A stretch of DNA of 25,493 nucleotides from DATAXI01 sp036266845 (GCA_036266845.1 DATAXI010000034.1:1-25493); one strand, 5' to 3'; shown: positions 8,801-16,718, counted from the stretch's first letter. Made by a program: numbers and translations. Notes: a model not told the origin generated them from the letters alone.

Positions 8801-11203
8801 TCACTCAGAGGTGCTCCAGAAGCGGGCGAAAGCCTCCGACCAGTCGCGGTCCTGGACGGCAGCCAATGCGTTCGCATGCATCGTCTGGCGCAGGCCCGGG
8901 TCGGCCACGAGGCGCTCGGTCGCGGCGGTGAAGTCCTCGACATCCAGGCTGCGCGTGACGTAACCGGTGACGCCGTTCTTCACCAATTCGCGCGGACCGC
9001 CGGTATCGGAGACAATCGCCGGCAGGCCGGAAGCCATCGCCTCAAGCACGACGTTGCCGAAGGTATCCGTCGTGCTTGGGAAAACGAAGACATCGGCGGA
9101 GGCGAACGCTTTCGCAAGATCGGCTCCGCTGAGGTAGCCGGTAAAGATTGCCCCCGGCAGATTCTCGCGCAACTCCTTGAGGTACGGCCCATCCCCCACG
9201 AAGACGAGGCGCGTGGAAGGATGGCGCTTGCGTAGGCGGGCGTAAGCGGCTGCGAGGACATCCAGGTCTTTCTCGCGCGAGATGCGGCCCACGTAGAGGA
9301 GAACGGGCTCGCCGTTGCGCGCGCCAAAACGCTCGCGCGTCTCGGCATTGCGCTGGTCGGGGTTGAAGAGGACGGTATCGAGGCCGCGCGGAAAAATCCG
9401 CAGCTTTTCCGCCGGGATGCCGCGGTCGATCCAGCAACGGCGGTAATGCTCGGAGTTCACATAGACGAGGTCCATCTGCGAGTAGAACCAGTGCATGTAA
9501 ACCCAGGTGAGCGTCTCCAGCGAGCGGTCATCGGTAAGGATGCCGACGTATTGCGGAAAATCCGTGTGATAAATACCGGCGGTGCGGAGGCCGAGCGTCT
9601 TGGCCGCGATCAGGCCGACCAGGCCCACCGGCCCCGGCGTGGAAATGATGATCTCCGTGAATTTCTTGCGCTGGATGTAATCCACCATTTGCAGCACTGG
9701 CGGGAAGGCGAGCTTTTGCAGCTCGTACTCCGGCAGCTCAAACTCGCCGATTGGCAGGAAGTTTTTGATCGGGATGCCGTTTGCCGAAGCCTCCATGCGG
9801 GAGGTCACCACCACCAGGTCCCGGCCCGCCTGCACGCCGGCGGCCGTCATCCTCCGGATGGTATTGGAGACGCCGTTGACATCCTCCAGCGTATCGGTAA
9901 ACCAGGCGCGCCGGGAGTTTTGCAGGGCGGGCGGCACTGAGCCGGCGATGGGCTGGAGCGTGGCCTTGAGCCAGCGGCGATCCGGAGTCTGGCTCTGAAA
10001 AGCGTAAAGGTAGGGCGCAAGCGCAATCAGGATGGGGGTGAGCGCGCTGATATCCTGGATGCTCTCCATCAGGTTGCCGGTGGAGATTTCCTTCACAAAA
10101 CGGGTGAAGACCCGGTAGGCCACCTGGTTGGCCAGGCTGTTGGCCATGATGAAGGCGCGCCGCTCCGGCTCCGCCACGCCGGCGGTTTCGCGCGCCAGCG
10201 AGCCCTTGAAATCCGAATGGGAAAAGATGGTGGCAAACTGCTTCCAGAGCGAGGCGTTCATCGGCTTGGCCAGCTCGAAGATTTTGCCCGTCACGATGCC
10301 CTGCGCGAGGAAGCCGAGCTTCTCCGGCAGTGAGAATTCCGTGGGATCGCGCCCTTCCATGAAGCGGGAGAAGACCTTCTCGATGAGATCGCTGCTCTCA
10401 CTGGAGCCGCGCTGGATTTTCTCCCGGATGAAGGAGTAGAGTACCTTGTAAACGCCGTGGGAAAGGGCCAGCGGCGTGCCCCCCTCGCCCGCCATCATGA
10501 CGCGTCCCGCGCGCAGATGCTGCAGCAGCTCCGGCACGCTGCCGGTGCGCGGCGTCTCCGTCCATGCCTTGGCGGGGTACATTCCGCTGTGATCGTCGCT
10601 GCCGGCGACGAGCACTTTTTTCCATGGCTCCTCATGGGTGGGCTGGAGCGAGTGCTCATTGGCCAGCGCCTCCATTTTCTCCGGCGTCAGGCTGGCGAAA
10701 AGCTCCTGGGCCAGATCGCTCAACATGGCGTCGCGCAAGCCGTTGAGCCCCTCGAAGTGCCGGAAGAGCAGCAGCAGCCGCTCCACGTGGCGGCGGGCAA
10801 ATTTCTCATCCAGCCGGTAGAGGGGATGCGCAACGGCATGGGCCAGGTTTTCCCCCGCGAGGTATTTCTGGAGATCGTAGATATTCTCGCGAATCCGGAA
10901 TATCTCGCGATGCTGGGCCTCATTCAGCCCCCAGATGAGGATATGGACCTGGCAACGATCCTCCGGAAACCAGGTGGTGACCTGCTCGGAAATGAAGACG
11001 CCGGGCAGGCCGGCAATCTCCAGGCAGCCATCGATGCGGTCGTGATCGGTAATCGTCACGAAATCCATGCCGCGCTCGCGGAGGATGGCGTGCAGCTTGC
11101 GCGGATCGGTGTAGCTGTCGGGCACGTCGAACCGGCGCAGCAGCCACTCTGGGGAGCGATTGCTGAAACGGGAGTGAACGTGCAGGTCAACCTTCGAACT
11201 CAT
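8801..11203 (-). CDS. PHP-domain/GT4 glycosyltransferase fusion protein
   Basis: Two-domain protein of 800 residues. Residues 1 to about 240 form a PHP (polymerase and histidinol phosphatase) metallo-hydrolase domain: HVH at 8-10, DHD at 53-55, AHP at 125-127 and DDH at 203-205 are the usual metal ligands. Residues 240-430 are mostly helical and unrecognised. Residues from about 432 form a GT-B glycosyltransferase of family GT4: an acceptor-side half with STPGPVGLVG, then GRISREKDLDVL and the nucleotide-sugar motif DTFGNVVLEAMASGLP. Such GT4 enzymes often transfer mannose or glucose to lipids or polysaccharides, but neither donor nor acceptor can be read from sequence. No signal peptide is seen, so it is likely cytoplasmic. 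It is first in the apparent operon with dnaG and rpoD. The start ATG has no Shine-Dalgarno site. Confidence 0.88.
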   Translation of the reverse strand: MSSKVDLHVHSRFSNRSPEWLLRRFDVPDSYTDPRKLHAILRERGMDFVTITDHDRIDGCLEIAGLPGVFISEQVTTWFPEDRCQVHILIWGLNEAQHREIFRIRENIYDLQKYLAGENLAHAVAHPLYRLDEKFARRHVERLLLLFRHFEGLNGLRDAMLSDLAQELFASLTPEKMEALANEHSLQPTHEEPWKKVLVAGSDDHSGMYPAKAWTETPRTGSVPELLQHLRAGRVMMAGEGGTPLALSHGVYKVLYSFIREKIQRGSSESSDLIEKVFSRFMEGRDPTEFSLPEKLGFLAQGIVTGKIFELAKPMNASLWKQFATIFSHSDFKGSLARETAGVAEPERRAFIMANSLANQVAYRVFTRFVKEISTGNLMESIQDISALTPILIALAPYLYAFQSQTPDRRWLKATLQPIAGSVPPALQNSRRAWFTDTLEDVNGVSNTIRRMTAAGVQAGRDLVVVTSRMEASANGIPIKNFLPIGEFELPEYELQKLAFPPVLQMVDYIQRKKFTEIIISTPGPVGLVGLIAAKTLGLRTAGIYHTDFPQYVGILTDDRSLETLTWVYMHWFYSQMDLVYVNSEHYRRCWIDRGIPAEKLRIFPRGLDTVLFNPDQRNAETRERFGARNGEPVLLYVGRISREKDLDVLAAAYARLRKRHPSTRLVFVGDGPYLKELRENLPGAIFTGYLSGADLAKAFASADVFVFPSTTDTFGNVVLEAMASGLPAIVSDTGGPRELVKNGVTGYVTRSLDVEDFTAATERLVADPGLRQTMHANALAAVQDRDWSEAFARFWSTSE

Positions 11204-11229
11204 TGAGGAAGGCCCGTATGCGACTCCAA

Positions 11230-11254
11230 CTCGCGCCCGTTGGCAAGGCGCGAG
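11230..11254 (-). terminator. Hairpin downstream of the aldo/keto reductase gene
   Basis: CTCGCGCC (11230-11237) and GGCGCGAG (11247-11254) form a perfect 8-bp stem with a 9-nt loop, in the 119-bp gap between the reductase stop and the PHP-glycosyltransferase start. No clear U-tract follows, so termination is uncertain. The left arm (CTCGCGCCCG) resembles the palindromes after rpoD. Confidence 0.4.
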
Positions 11255-11322
11255 CGGTGCATTTTTTCAGCTCGTCAACGGACCAATCCTCAAGCCGGCA
11301 CGCGCGCGCCAAATCAGCCCGG

Positions 11323-12291
11323 TCACGCTACCGCGGCTGCGGAGCGGATTTCATCCCGCAGCGTTGCGATGCGCTGCTTCTCCGCCTCGGTGAGCGGCGG
11401 GAGTTCCGCGGCGCGAATCGCCTCCTGATAATCGTGGAGGCTCTTGCCGCCGGGGATGATGGTACTGGTCCCCGGCTCGTCCAGGAGGAAGCGGAGCGCG
11501 AGCTGGATCATGCCGCGCCCGGACGACAGCAATTCCTCGAAGGCGGCGTAGCGCGCGAACTCCTGGCCGGCTTTTTCACCCGTCCAGCGGCTGCGGATAT
11601 CGTCCGCGCCAAATTTTGGCGGCTGCCGGAAATATCGCCCGCTCAAACGCCCGCCCGCAAAAGCTCCCCGCACCACGCCGCCCGCGCCGTGGCTTGCGAC
11701 CCATTCCGAGAGCTTGCGATTCGGCTCCATCATGTTCTTGGCGTATTGCACCACGTCCAGGCAGCCGAGCGAGTGCAGGTACTCGACCTGGCTCAGGTCA
11801 TTGGTGGAAATACCCGCGGCGCGGATTTTCCCCTGCTGCCTGGCCTGCGTGAGAAATTCCGCCACGCTCTCCGCCTCGCCGGGCTTGGGCGCGCAATGGT
11901 AGAGATAAATGTCGATGTGATCCGTCCGCAGGCGGCGCAATGAATTTTCCAGTGAAACCGGCACGCGCGCGGGCGTCGCATCGTTCACGCGCTCGCCTTT
12001 CGGGCCGACCTGCGCACCAAATTTCGTGCCGATGACCCATTCCTCCCGGCGGCCTTCCAGAGCCTCGCCCACGCGCCGTTCGCTCTCGCCGTTGCCGTAT
12101 TGCTCGGCGGTGTCGATGAAATTGACGCCGAGCTGGCCGGCGTCCCGGATCAGCTTCACGCAATATTCGCGGCCAAGCTCAGGGTGGCCATCGACGATTC
12201 CATCCAGGAGCAGCGGGCCGCCGAGTTGCCATGCGCCCACGCCGATTTCCGACACCATCAAATTCGTTTTGCCAAGGGGACGTTTCTTCAT
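11323..12291 (-). CDS. Aldo/keto reductase
   Basis: NADPH-dependent oxidoreductase of the aldo/keto reductase superfamily, a TIM barrel that reduces aldehydes or ketones in the cytoplasm; 322 residues, normal for the family. The catalytic tetrad is visible: Asp60 and Tyr65 (FIDTAEQYGNGESE), Lys90 (VIGTKFG) and His132 (DIYLYHC). The N-terminal LGKTNLMVSEIGVGAWQLGG is the family's first strand, and STIIPGGKSLHDYQEA near the C-terminus is the cofactor phosphate-binding region. It is transcribed divergently from zwf, which produces NADPH, so a shared redox theme is possible but unproven. The substrate is unknown. The ATG at 12291 lacks a Shine-Dalgarno site. Confidence 0.92.
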   Translation of the reverse strand: MKKRPLGKTNLMVSEIGVGAWQLGGPLLLDGIVDGHPELGREYCVKLIRDAGQLGVNFIDTAEQYGNGESERRVGEALEGRREEWVIGTKFGAQVGPKGERVNDATPARVPVSLENSLRRLRTDHIDIYLYHCAPKPGEAESVAEFLTQARQQGKIRAAGISTNDLSQVEYLHSLGCLDVVQYAKNMMEPNRKLSEWVASHGAGGVVRGAFAGGRLSGRYFRQPPKFGADDIRSRWTGEKAGQEFARYAAFEELLSSGRGMIQLALRFLLDEPGTSTIIPGGKSLHDYQEAIRAAELPPLTEAEKQRIATLRDEIRSAAAVA

Positions 12292-12370
12292 GCGGCCCAG
12301 TAGCTAATCGGGGGAATGCCGGGCCGCGAGGAAATAGTGCGCACCCGGGGCAGGAGTGGAAAAGACGCCA

Positions 12371-12407
12371 AGTTGCGGGACCGCCTGTGATGAGCGGCCC
12401 CGCAACT
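12371..12407. promoter_or_regulatory. Long inverted repeat between aldo/keto reductase and zwf
   Basis: AGTTGCGGG (12371-12379) pairs with CCCGCAACT (12399-12407). After one A/C mismatch, CCGC (12381-12384) pairs with GCGG (12394-12397) around a 9-nt loop. The 13 pairs in all are well beyond the other spacers here. It may be an operator for the divergent genes, a leader structure or a terminator-like element. No U-run flanks it. Confidence 0.5.
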
Positions 12408-12420
12408 CTGTGCGTGTTGT

Positions 12421-12446
12421 CCCTAACTGGGAGTGCCCTAACTCCC
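12421..12446. promoter_or_regulatory. Direct repeat plus small hairpin upstream of zwf
   Basis: CCCTAACT occurs at 12421-12428 and again at 12436-12443. GGGAGT (12429-12434) and ACTCCC (12441-12446) can form a 6-bp stem over the second copy. Two direct repeats 15 bp apart could be a regulator site. No protein can be assigned. Confidence 0.3.
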
Positions 12447-12552
12447 GGCATTCCTTTAAGCAGAGCGTATGCCAGCCATGATCCGATGTTTGAATCCCGG
12501 ATCACTAATTCGATTGAATCCTCACCCTCTTTTGCCCACGCTGGGCAGCGCT

Positions 12553-14097
12553 GTGACAACGACATCCAACGAACCCACCAATCCCTTTCGAGAAGGGCTT
12601 TCCAGCCGGCCGATGCCGCAGCCCTGCACCGTGGTCATCTTTGGCGCCACGGGCGACCTGACCCACCGCAAATTAATCCCGGCGCTTTACAACCTGGCCG
12701 AGGATGGTGACCTCCCTTCCGCGCTCACCGTCGTCGGCTTTGCGCGGCGCGACAAAACGGACGAGCAATTCCGCGGCGAGCTGGAGGAGGCCGCGCGCAA
12801 ATTCTCGCGCCAGAACGTGCAGGACGAACTCTGGAAAAGTTTCGCGAGCCGCATCTTCTATCACCGCAGCGAATTCGGCGATGCGGATGGCTATAAGCGC
12901 CTTGCCAAACGGCTGGAGGAGATCGACGCCCAATACGGCACCCGCGGCAACCGGCTCTTTTATCTTTCCGTCGCGCCGTCGGAGTTCGAGGGCATCCTGA
13001 ATCATCTCAAGCAATTCGGCCTCAATAAATCCGCTGCCGGCGGGTGGACGCGTGTCATCGTGGAAAAGCCGTTTGGCTATGATCTGGCGACCGCGCACGA
13101 GCTGAACAGCGTGGTGAACGCCACTTTCTCCGAGTCGGACACCTTCCGGATCGACCACTTCCTCGGCAAGGAAACCGCGCAGAACATCATGGTGCTGCGT
13201 TTCGCGAACGCCATCTTCGAGCCGCTGTGGAATCACCGCTACATCGACCATGTGCAGATCACGGCCAGCGAGCCGCTGGGGGTGGAAGGGCGCGGGCCCT
13301 ATTATGACGGCTCCGGCGCTCTCCGCGACATGGTGCAAAACCATCTGCTGCAGCTCCTCTGCCTGACCGCGATGGAACCGCCCACCGATCTCTCCGCCGA
13401 CAGCGTGCGCGACGAGAAGGTGAAGGTGCTGCGCTCGCTGCGCCCATTGCGTGGCGAGGATGTGGAAAAGAATGTCGTGCGCGGCCAGTACTCCGCCGGC
13501 GCGATCAACGGGAAGAACGTGGTGGCTTATCGCGAGGAAGATCGCGTGAACCCGCAATCGATGACGGAGAGCTTTGTCGCGCTCAAGGTGAACGTCGATA
13601 ACTGGCGCTGGGCGGAGATTCCATTTTACATTCGTGTGGGCAAGCGCCTGCCGAAAGGGGGCACGGAGATCGCCGTGCAGTTCCGCAGCGCGCCGTCGGT
13701 CCTCTTTAACAAGGGAGCGAATGAGCTGGGGGCGAATGTGCTCGTGATCCGCATCCAGCCGGACGAAGGCATCTCGCTGCGAATGCAGGCGAAGATTCCC
13801 GGCAACGCCCTCCGCATCGAGCCGGTGAAGATGGATTTCCACTACGGCACCAGCTTTGGCAAGGCGAGCCCGGAGGCTTACGAGCGCCTGCTGCTGGATG
13901 CGATGAGCGGCGACGCCACCCTGTTTGCCCGGCGCGACGAGGTGGAGCAGGCGTGGAAATTCATCGATGATATCGAGCACGCCTGGCATCAGAGCGCGAC
14001 TCCGCCGCCGCTGGCGCCTTACCCCGCCGGCTCCTGGGGGCCGCGAGAGGCGGATGAATTAATCGAGCGCGGCGGACGTTCCTGGCGTAGGCTGTAA
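12553..14097 (+). CDS. zwf: Glucose-6-phosphate 1-dehydrogenase
   Basis: Oxidises glucose 6-phosphate to 6-phosphogluconolactone with reduction of NADP, the first step of the oxidative pentose phosphate pathway. The nucleotide-binding motif GATGDLTHRKLIPALY is at residues 31-46, EKPFG at 171-175 contains a conserved Lys, and the active-site motif RIDHFLGKE is at 199-207 with catalytic His202. The GTG at 12553 gives 514 residues and keeps the leader NPFREGLSSRPMPQP, which resembles the N-terminus of cyanobacterial Zwf. The frame opens further upstream at an ATG at 12469, but those 28 residues look non-conserved. No Shine-Dalgarno site is seen for either start. opcA begins 18 nt downstream, as in cyanobacteria, so the two are probably co-transcribed. 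Confidence 0.96.
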   Translation: MTTTSNEPTNPFREGLSSRPMPQPCTVVIFGATGDLTHRKLIPALYNLAEDGDLPSALTVVGFARRDKTDEQFRGELEEAARKFSRQNVQDELWKSFASRIFYHRSEFGDADGYKRLAKRLEEIDAQYGTRGNRLFYLSVAPSEFEGILNHLKQFGLNKSAAGGWTRVIVEKPFGYDLATAHELNSVVNATFSESDTFRIDHFLGKETAQNIMVLRFANAIFEPLWNHRYIDHVQITASEPLGVEGRGPYYDGSGALRDMVQNHLLQLLCLTAMEPPTDLSADSVRDEKVKVLRSLRPLRGEDVEKNVVRGQYSAGAINGKNVVAYREEDRVNPQSMTESFVALKVNVDNWRWAEIPFYIRVGKRLPKGGTEIAVQFRSAPSVLFNKGANELGANVLVIRIQPDEGISLRMQAKIPGNALRIEPVKMDFHYGTSFGKASPEAYERLLLDAMSGDATLFARRDEVEQAWKFIDDIEHAWHQSATPPPLAPYPAGSWGPREADELIERGGRSWRRL

Positions 14098-14115
14098 CCC
14101 TCCTGCTTTCTCCCC

Positions 14116-15174
14116 ATGGCCGACGCAATCACGGATCTGACAAATGGACTTCCGGTCGAGATCGGAAAGATCGACCGGGAATTAAAACGGCTCTGGAAAG
14201 AGGGCCAGGGCGCGGCCACCAGGGCCTCGCTGATGAACTTCGCGGTTTATTGCGAAGGCGACGATGCGGTGCGGGAAACGACGAACCTGATCTCGCAGAT
14301 CACGCGCGACCATGCATGCCGCGCAATCCTCATCGGCCTGGACCCGAACCAGCCCGGCGCCAGCGTGCAGGCATGCATCTCCGCCCATTGCCACCTCAGC
14401 CGCGCCGGAGCGAAACAGGTCTGCTGCGAGCAAATCTCCTTCCTCATGGGACGCGACGGACAGGGGTTGATCCCGAACATCGTTTTCTCCCATCTGGACT
14501 CCGATCTGCCGCTGGTGCTCTGGTGGCGGTGCGAGCTGCCGCGGGATGCCGAGGAGCAATTGTGGACGTGGGTGGACCGGCTCCTGTACGACAGCCAGGT
14601 CTGGCAGCATCCGGACGAGCAATTCAAGCTGCTGCGCGGCTCGATTGTCCCCGCAAGCCCGCGGATGACGCTGTGCGATCTCAACTGGACGCGCTCACTC
14701 TACCTGCGGCAGGCGGTGGCGCAGATTTTCGATCACCCGGAATATCTGGATGTGCTGGCTGATTTGAGCGCGGTGGAGATCATCCACGGCGCCGGGATGC
14801 GCTCCACGGCGATCCTGATGGCCGGGTGGATGGGCGCGCAACTGGGCTGGAAACTGGCCGGCACGGACGCCTCCGGGCTCCGGTTTACCGCGCATGCCGG
14901 TGGCACGGTGGCGGTGACGTTGCGCGAGGAAGCAGGCCGCGCGCTCGGCAGCATCAAACTGGCGGCGGGGTCAAACACCTTCCTGGTGGCGCATCGCGAG
15001 GGCTCCGGTTACCTGCATGCGGATATCCATTTGGACGGCCGGGATTGCCATTACCTGATGCCGGGGGACAAGGGCGACGCGGTATCGCTGCTGAAGGACG
15101 AGCTGATGTCCGGCGGCAAACATAAGGTTTACCTGAAGGCCGTCACGGTGATCGAGGCCGCGCTGGGCAGGTAA
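14116..15174 (+). CDS. opcA: Glucose-6-phosphate dehydrogenase assembly/activator protein OpcA
   Basis: Member of the OpcA family, which in cyanobacteria and actinobacteria binds Zwf and promotes its assembly and activity; 352 residues. The N-terminal half (RASLMNFAVYCEG, CRAILIGLDPN, VCCEQISFLMGRDG, DLPLVLWWRCELP) matches the general OpcA layout; the C-terminal half has the second, less conserved domain (LDVLADLSAVEI, MAGWMGAQLGWKLAG). It follows zwf by 18 nt on the same strand, which strongly supports the assignment. It ends one base before the convergent small membrane gene, so no spacer is left for a terminator. Whether redox control by thioredoxin, known in cyanobacteria, applies here cannot be told; several Cys residues are present (for example the CC pair in VCCEQ). 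Confidence 0.9.
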   Translation: MADAITDLTNGLPVEIGKIDRELKRLWKEGQGAATRASLMNFAVYCEGDDAVRETTNLISQITRDHACRAILIGLDPNQPGASVQACISAHCHLSRAGAKQVCCEQISFLMGRDGQGLIPNIVFSHLDSDLPLVLWWRCELPRDAEEQLWTWVDRLLYDSQVWQHPDEQFKLLRGSIVPASPRMTLCDLNWTRSLYLRQAVAQIFDHPEYLDVLADLSAVEIIHGAGMRSTAILMAGWMGAQLGWKLAGTDASGLRFTAHAGGTVAVTLREEAGRALGSIKLAAGSNTFLVAHREGSGYLHADIHLDGRDCHYLMPGDKGDAVSLLKDELMSGGKHKVYLKAVTVIEAALGR

Positions 15175-15381
15175 TCATTGCTCCTGGTCCGTCTGATCCT
15201 GTGGACGGGAGGGATGGGACATTTTTACGTAGATGGCTTGCAGGGCGCTGCCCAGGCTGCCGAGGATGAAGAGAGCGAACGCCGCCACGACGGCATAGAA
15301 GAGGATCTTCCGCACCAGGCGGGAGGTACGGCTCTGCGGCGGAGGTCCTGGCGGGGCGGGGTCTGGGAGCGGATCAGGCAT
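15175..15381 (-). CDS. Small single-span membrane protein of unknown function
   Basis: I do not recognise this 68-residue protein. It has a Pro-rich N-terminus (MPDPLPDPAPPGPPP), a short basic stretch (RTSRLVRK), one hydrophobic helix (ILFYAVVAAFALFILGSLGS) and a short polar tail rich in Gln and Asp. The basic residues before the helix favour a cytoplasmic N-terminus. Its ATG lies 5 nt upstream of the smpB stop, so the genes overlap by 8 nt in ATGCCTGA and are probably coupled. The overlap and the coherent membrane pattern argue that it is real. The frame ends directly against opcA. Confidence 0.6.
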   Translation of the reverse strand: MPDPLPDPAPPGPPPQSRTSRLVRKILFYAVVAAFALFILGSLGSALQAIYVKMSHPSRPQDQTDQEQ

Positions 15382-15832
15382 GCTTCCGGTTGAATCGCGC
15401 GGCCTCGCGGGCGGCTTCGCGGGTTTCGGTCTTTTGCTTGATATCGGCGCGCTTGTCGTGGGCCTGCTTGCCCTGCGCCACGCCGATCTCCACCTTCACG
15501 CGCGGTCCCTTCCAGTACATCCGCAGGGCGACCAGGGCATGCCCGCCCACGGTGGTGGCCTCGAAGAGTTTATTGATCTCCCCCGCATGCAGCAGGAGGC
15601 GGCGCTGGCGTTTCGGCTCGTGCTGCTCAACGCTGGCGCGGATGTATGGCTGGATGTCCGCGCCGTAGAGCCAGACCTCGCCATTCTCCACGCGCGCGAA
15701 AGCGCCGTTCAGCGTGGCCAGACCGGAGCGGATGCTTTTGACCTCGGTGCCCTTGAGCTCGATACCGGCTTCATACCGGTCGAGGATATGAAAATCGTGC
15801 AGGGCGCGGCGGTTGGAGGCGATGTCGGACAT
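15374..15832 (-). CDS. smpB: SsrA-binding protein SmpB
   Basis: Binds tmRNA and brings it to stalled ribosomes for trans-translation; 152 residues, a normal length. The family pattern is clear: ASNRRALHDFHILDRYEAGI, then LKGTEVKSIRSG, the strand VWLYGADIQPY, HEPKRQRRLLLH, and the basic C-terminal tail KQAHDKRADIKQKTETREAA that reaches into the decoding centre. The start is 12 nt downstream of the rpoZ stop, so the two are likely co-transcribed. The tmRNA gene itself is not visible in this window. Confidence 0.96.
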   Translation of the reverse strand: MSDIASNRRALHDFHILDRYEAGIELKGTEVKSIRSGLATLNGAFARVENGEVWLYGADIQPYIRASVEQHEPKRQRRLLLHAGEINKLFEATTVGGHALVALRMYWKGPRVKVEIGVAQGKQAHDKRADIKQKTETREAAREAARFNRKHA

Positions 15833-15844
15833 CGCGGCGCCGCC

Positions 15845-16063
15845 TTAGGAAGGCTGCTTCTCTTCCACCGGGGCATCTTCGTATGTGAGCTTGCCCTGGA
15901 TGATTTCCGTCAAGGCGATATCGGAAAAACCCATGCGCGGGCCGGTCTCGATGAGAGGGCGATGCCCGGCGCTCAACTGCCTCACGCGCCGGGAGACGAC
16001 GTTGATGAGGACCTGGGGCACGGGAATCTTTTTCGAGGCTTCTTCAAGGAGTTGGGCGGTCAT
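15845..16063 (-). CDS. rpoZ: RNA polymerase omega subunit
   Basis: Small subunit that helps RNA polymerase assembly by binding beta-prime; 72 residues from the ATG at 16063. The frame stays open to 16123, but the first 20 residues of that version do not look like omega. Recognisable features are VPQVLINVVSRRVRQLSAGH, matching the omega core helix that normally reads (Y/F)xLVxVAAxRARQL, and DIALTEIIQGKL, matching the family's ALxEIxxGKI segment. The protein is short and divergent, so the call rests on these two segments and on length. It is the first gene of an rpoZ-smpB-small membrane protein group. Confidence 0.82.
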   Translation of the reverse strand: MTAQLLEEASKKIPVPQVLINVVSRRVRQLSAGHRPLIETGPRMGFSDIALTEIIQGKLTYEDAPVEEKQPS

Positions 16064-16142
16064 GATGCGGCGTAGGAAAATGGAACAAACCGAAAAGTCT
16101 TGGGAAAAAAGGAACGGAAACATTGGGAGTGGGGTTCACGTT

Positions 16143-16148
16143 TGTCAA
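16143..16148 (-). promoter_or_regulatory. Possible -35 element upstream of rpoZ
   Basis: TTGACA is read on the minus strand 80 nt upstream of the rpoZ ATG, inside the short palindrome TTTGTCAAA. At 17 nt spacing the -10 would be CAATGT, a poor match, so this is a weak promoter candidate. Confidence 0.25.
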
Positions 16149-16161
16149 ACGGCATTTTTGC

Positions 16162-16178
16162 CGGTTTCCGCGAAACCG
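16162..16178. other. Hairpin-forming palindrome in the jag-rpoZ spacer
   Basis: CGGTTTC and GAAACCG form a perfect 7-bp stem with a 3-nt loop. It lies just upstream of the possible rpoZ -35 element, beside two more palindromes (CGGCA/TGCCG near 16150-16162 and CCGCCGGCGG at 16185-16194). It may be an operator or part of a termination region; no function is assigned. Confidence 0.35.
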
Positions 16179-16225
16179 AATCCTCCGCCGGCGGTTTAAG
16201 GAGAATCCAACCCTGAATTCGCCGC

Positions 16226-16249
16226 ACGGCGCAAGGAGTCCCGCGCCGT
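16226..16249 (-). terminator. Hairpin after the jag-like gene
   Basis: ACGGCGC and GCGCCGT form a 7-bp GC-rich stem with a 10-nt loop, 13 nt past the stop of the jag-like gene. No U-tract follows. It is placed correctly to end the rpmH-jag transcript but is not a complete intrinsic terminator. Confidence 0.35.
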
Positions 16250-16262
16250 AATGCGCGCGCTT

Positions 16263-16718
16263 TTAAGCGTGGTGCACCCGCTTTTTAAGCGTGATACGCT
16301 TGACCCTGCCCTCGTCGGGCGGGCTCCAGGTGATGATGTCCGGGTCATCCTTGAACGCGTTGTGGATGATGCGCCGGTCGTAGGAATTCATTGGATCCAG
16401 GTGGAATGGCCGGCCGGTCTTGCGCACAAGCTCGGCAATCTGCCGGGCGCGCTGGACGATGCCATCCTCCCGCATCTCGCGGTAATACTCGATATCCACC
16501 TGCACGCGCGGGGTATCAGGCAGCTTCGCCTGGACGATGCGGTTGAGGAGAAACTGCACATCCTCGAGGACCTCCCCATGGCGGCCGATGAGGCGTTCCT
16601 TCTCCGGGGTATGCACCTGGAGCATGAGAATACCCTCGCGCTCCTCTTCGTCGATTTCGCACACGAAGCCGAGATACCCCAGCATGGTGTCGAGGATCTC
16701 GGTTGCGGGCGAACTCAT
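16263..16718 (-). CDS. Jag/KhpB-like KH and R3H domain RNA-binding protein
   Basis: RNA-binding protein of 151 residues with a KH domain followed by an R3H domain. The KH GxxG loop is GRHG (in ERLIGRHGEVLEDVQFLLNR); the R3H part is MNSYDRRIIHNAFKDDPDI with the conserved Arg and His. This is the usual neighbour of yidC in many bacteria; the Gram-positive relatives (Jag, KhpB/EloR) act in RNA binding and cell elongation. The N-terminal Jag domain present in many relatives is missing or reduced here. The start overlaps the yidC stop in ATGA, so translation is probably coupled. Confidence 0.92.
   Translation of the reverse strand: MSSPATEILDTMLGYLGFVCEIDEEEREGILMLQVHTPEKERLIGRHGEVLEDVQFLLNRIVQAKLPDTPRVQVDIEYYREMREDGIVQRARQIAELVRKTGRPFHLDPMNSYDRRIIHNAFKDDPDIITWSPPDEGRVKRITLKKRVHHA

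Noticed and set aside
6997..8931. Plus-strand frame of 644 codons opposite dnaG
   Set aside because: It is antisense to a primase with intact zinc finger and TOPRIM motifs; the frame is open only through third-position GC bias.
11260..11280. TTGACG on the minus strand as a -35 element for the PHP-glycosyltransferase operon
   Set aside because: No acceptable -10 lies 16-18 nt downstream; the expected place falls in the GC-rich hairpin.
12469..12552. ATG at 12469 as the zwf start
   Set aside because: The 28 additional residues look non-conserved, while the GTG at 12553 gives the expected length and leader; the ATG cannot be fully excluded.
12673..13989. Minus-strand frame of 438 codons opposite zwf
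   Set aside because: It is antisense to conserved glucose-6-phosphate dehydrogenase and has no recognisable motif.
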